In this document: piece by piece, positions 62,322 through 64,000 of the stretch | Position numbering within the stretch: the stretch's first letter is position 1 | How the letters are laid out: each line of letters opens with the position of its first letter | Origin: Clostridium_AD sp964467165 | Lineage (GTDB): Bacteria; Bacillota; Clostridia; Clostridiales; Clostridiaceae | Assembly (NCBI GenBank): GCA_964467165.1 | Contig: CAYXOL010000021.1 | Span: forward strand, 9,629-73,628 | DNA: 64,000 nucleotides | Direction of reading: 5' to 3' | The notes under the pieces: generated by a model | Database searches by the model: none | What the model was told of the DNA's origin: nothing | Seen by the model: the letters and a program-made list of their open reading frames with translations, nothing else | Position numbers and translations under genes: made by a program

Positions 62322-62678
62322 TTAATAAATTTGAAATAAAACCAGATCAATAATTGTTGAATAAGCTAACATAAATAGTGAAACAAAAAATATTACGCCA
62401 ACTAAATTCAATTTTTCATAATACTCCATCCATTTTTCCTCATAATTTAGTGGTTCTAACATCTCTCTTTTTACAAAGCCTATAGCTGCAATAGCAAGAC
62501 CAAAACAAGATATTCTAATAGCCGTTCTGTTTACCGCTCCTAATACTTCCTGAAGACTTAAATTGCTGCTGACAAGTCCTCCTATTACACCAACTAAAAC
62601 TCCAAAAATTATAGGTACTAAAAATATTTTTAATGATAATTTAAAACACTTCCACAAATCCTTTAAAATCCCTCTCAC
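62322..62678 (-). CDS. Hypothetical three-helix membrane protein
   Basis: A 118-residue protein with helices at about 15-35, 50-68 and 93-115 (SLKIFLVPIIFGVLVGVIGGL; IRISCFGLAIAAIGFV; VGVIFFVSLFMLAYSTIIDLVLF). Starts at GTG behind GGGGAGAGGATAAGC. No family recognised. It lies between the transketolase genes and ftsE. Confidence 0.7.
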   Translation of the reverse strand: MRGILKDLWKCFKLSLKIFLVPIIFGVLVGVIGGLVSSNLSLQEVLGAVNRTAIRISCFGLAIAAIGFVKREMLEPLNYEEKWMEYYEKLNLVGVIFFVSLFMLAYSTIIDLVLFQIY

Positions 62679-62797
62679 GCTTATCCTCTCCCCCCATTGC
62701 TATTATTGATGTATTATTATATCTTAAAGTATCATAAAAGACGTTATGTCCCAGAATAGTTAAGCCCTTATGCATAAATACACAAGAGCCTTTAAAA

Positions 62798-63736
62798 TTA
62801 TTTTAAACTCAGGCCTTTTTTAATAGCTTTAACTATTTCCTCTGCGGTTAATCCATAGGCTTTTAAAAGTTCATTTGGTTTACCACTTTCACCAAATGTA
62901 TCCTTAATACCAACTCTAATAACCGGTACTGGGTGATTTGAACAAACAACCTCGGCTACCGCAGAGCCAAGTCCGCCTATAATGCTATGTTCCTCAGCAG
63001 TTATAATTAATCCTGTTTTTCTAGCTGCAGTAATAATTGCTTCTTCATCTATAGGTTTAATAGTGTGTATATTTAACACTTTAACCCTTATTCCTTCCTC
63101 AGATAAAAGATTATAAGCTTCTAGTGCCGCATCCACCATCATACCAGTAGCTATTATAGTTGCGTCACGACCTTCTCTAAGTGTTACAGCTTTTCCAATT
63201 TCAAATTTGTAATCCGCGTTATCGTTTATTGTTGGAACACCCATTCTTCCAAGTCTTACATAGCAAGGTCCCTTGTATTTAGTAATAGCCTCTATCGCTG
63301 CCTGGGTTTCAATATTATCACTTGGGCTTATAACTACCATATTTGGAATACTTCTCATCAGAGCTATATCTTCTATAGCTTGATGCGATGCTCCATCTTC
63401 TCCTACCGTTATACCTGCATGTGTTGCGCAAATCTTAACATTTAATTTAGGATAGCAAATAGAATTTCTTATTTGTTCAAAAGCTCTTCCTGCTGCAAAT
63501 ATAGCGAAAGTGCTAGCAAAGGGAATTTTCCCACAAGATGCAAGTCCTGCCGCTACAGACATCATATTTCCTTCAGCAATACCCATATTGATAAATCTTT
63601 CGGGAGCAACTTTCTTAAAATCTGCAGTTTTAGTGGATTTAGATAAATCCGCATCTAAAACCACAATATTTTCATTATCAAGTCCTAATTTAGCAAGTGC
63701 ACTGCCATAAGCTTCTCTTGTTGCAATTTTATCCAT
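62798..63736 (-). CDS. Transketolase, C-terminal subunit
   Basis: A 312-residue protein with pyrimidine-binding and C-terminal transketolase domains: ATREAYGSALAKL, INMGIAEGNMMSVAAGLA with the cofactor-activating glutamate, FAAGRAFEQIRNSI, THAGITVGEDGASHQ. Together with the N-terminal subunit it forms a split transketolase in the non-oxidative pentose phosphate pathway. The ATG at 63734-63736 overlaps the preceding stop codon by one base (TAATG), with GGGGGTGCGTTATA upstream. Confidence 0.92.
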   Translation of the reverse strand: MDKIATREAYGSALAKLGLDNENIVVLDADLSKSTKTADFKKVAPERFINMGIAEGNMMSVAAGLASCGKIPFASTFAIFAAGRAFEQIRNSICYPKLNVKICATHAGITVGEDGASHQAIEDIALMRSIPNMVVISPSDNIETQAAIEAITKYKGPCYVRLGRMGVPTINDNADYKFEIGKAVTLREGRDATIIATGMMVDAALEAYNLLSEEGIRVKVLNIHTIKPIDEEAIITAARKTGLIITAEEHSIIGGLGSAVAEVVCSNHPVPVIRVGIKDTFGESGKPNELLKAYGLTAEEIVKAIKKGLSLK

Positions 63737-64000
63737 TATAACGCACCCCCAATTTCCTCTATTGCCATTTGGCATTGCTCTTTACTTGGAGCGCTGCCAT
63801 GCCAACTAGCTTCATTTTCCATGAAGGAAACGCCTTTACCCTTTATAGTTTCACAAATTATAACTGTTGGTTTTCCTTTTGTTTTTTTAGCTTCTTCAAT
63901 AGCATTCTTAATTTGGTGAAAATCATGTCCATCTACAGATATAGTATTCCATCCAAAAGCTGCAAATTTAGCATCTACTGGATCAGAACCCATAACTTCA
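63736..64000 (-). CDS. Transketolase, N-terminal subunit (partial)
   Basis: The last 88 codons; the 5' part lies beyond the right edge. It ends like other N-terminal subunits: WNTISVDGHDFHQIKNAI, PTVIICETIKGKGVSFMENEASWHGSAPSKEQ, with the GKGVSFME segment typical of the thiamine diphosphate-binding half. Stop codon overlaps the start of the C-terminal subunit gene by one base. Confidence 0.92.
   Translation of the reverse strand, partial: EVMGSDPVDAKFAAFGWNTISVDGHDFHQIKNAIEEAKKTKGKPTVIICETIKGKGVSFMENEASWHGSAPSKEQCQMAIEEIGGAL

Overview
The window is a low-GC, gene-dense bacterial chromosome segment, most likely from a Clostridium-type anaerobic Firmicute. The evidence is the AT-rich sequence, strong AGGAGG-type ribosome binding sites, ATG/GTG/TTG starts, a Gram-positive LexA (SOS) box, a sigma-54 regulator of the clostridial amino-acid type, and a Firmicutes gene order (ftsE-ftsX-S41 protease-PDZ protein-uvrB-uvrA, and rapZ-yvcK-whiA). 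No rRNA or tRNA genes and no CRISPR array were found. Nearly all genes lie on the minus strand.

Region by region (minus-strand genes run from high to low coordinates). 1-2.1 kb: the end of a MoxR-type AAA ATPase locus, with a repeat protein and a partial downstream gene. 2.2-2.5 kb: a probable 6S RNA with its own promoter and terminator. 2.6-6 kb: an L-cysteine desulfidase-family gene behind a near-perfect -24/-12 sigma-54 promoter, next to a sigma-54 activator gene. 6-6.5 kb: a REP-like repeat and a DUF421 gene remnant. 6.5-11.1 kb: a three-gene ABC export/envelope operon (ATPase, large Ig-like surface protein, MacB-like permease). 11.3-16.3 kb: HelD, a dipeptide epimerase and a PepV-type dipeptidase. 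16.4-25 kb: a PqqD-like protein, an OPT-family transporter, signal peptidase I, a frameshifted PilZ-like gene, a sodium:alanine symporter, an RlmD-type methyltransferase preceded by a TTTATA array, and a DUF1540 protein with a highly structured leader. 25.3-32.2 kb: pyk, pfkA, dnaE. 32.2-48.6 kb: conserved housekeeping genes (Dabb protein, YtoI-like regulator, whiA, yvcK, rapZ, murB, uvrC, a transpeptidase PBP, an FtsW/RodA protein, an FHA protein, uvrA, uvrB). uvrB has a clear SOS box.

48.7-57.7 kb is an accessory stretch inserted between uvrB and the minJ-like PDZ gene, which are neighbours in Bacillus subtilis. It holds small membrane and secreted proteins, an NlpC/P60 hydrolase, a HepT/MntA toxin-antitoxin pair, GNAT acetyltransferases (one a pseudogene), an IS1634-type transposase split by a frameshift at an A9 run, REP-like hairpins and a 222-bp long-inverted-repeat element. 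57.7-62.1 kb returns to the conserved order (PDZ protein, S41 protease, ftsX, ftsE). The window ends in a two-subunit transketolase.

The coding genes are mostly known families. The most interesting unexplained material is non-coding: the 222-bp inverted-repeat element and its relic, the three-way-junction-like leader of the DUF1540 gene, the 20-bp tandem repeats at the sigma-54 promoter, the palindrome array before the OPT gene, and the hexanucleotide array before the methyltransferase. No wholly new enzymatic system was evident. All identifications come from reading motifs and gene order; no database search was run.
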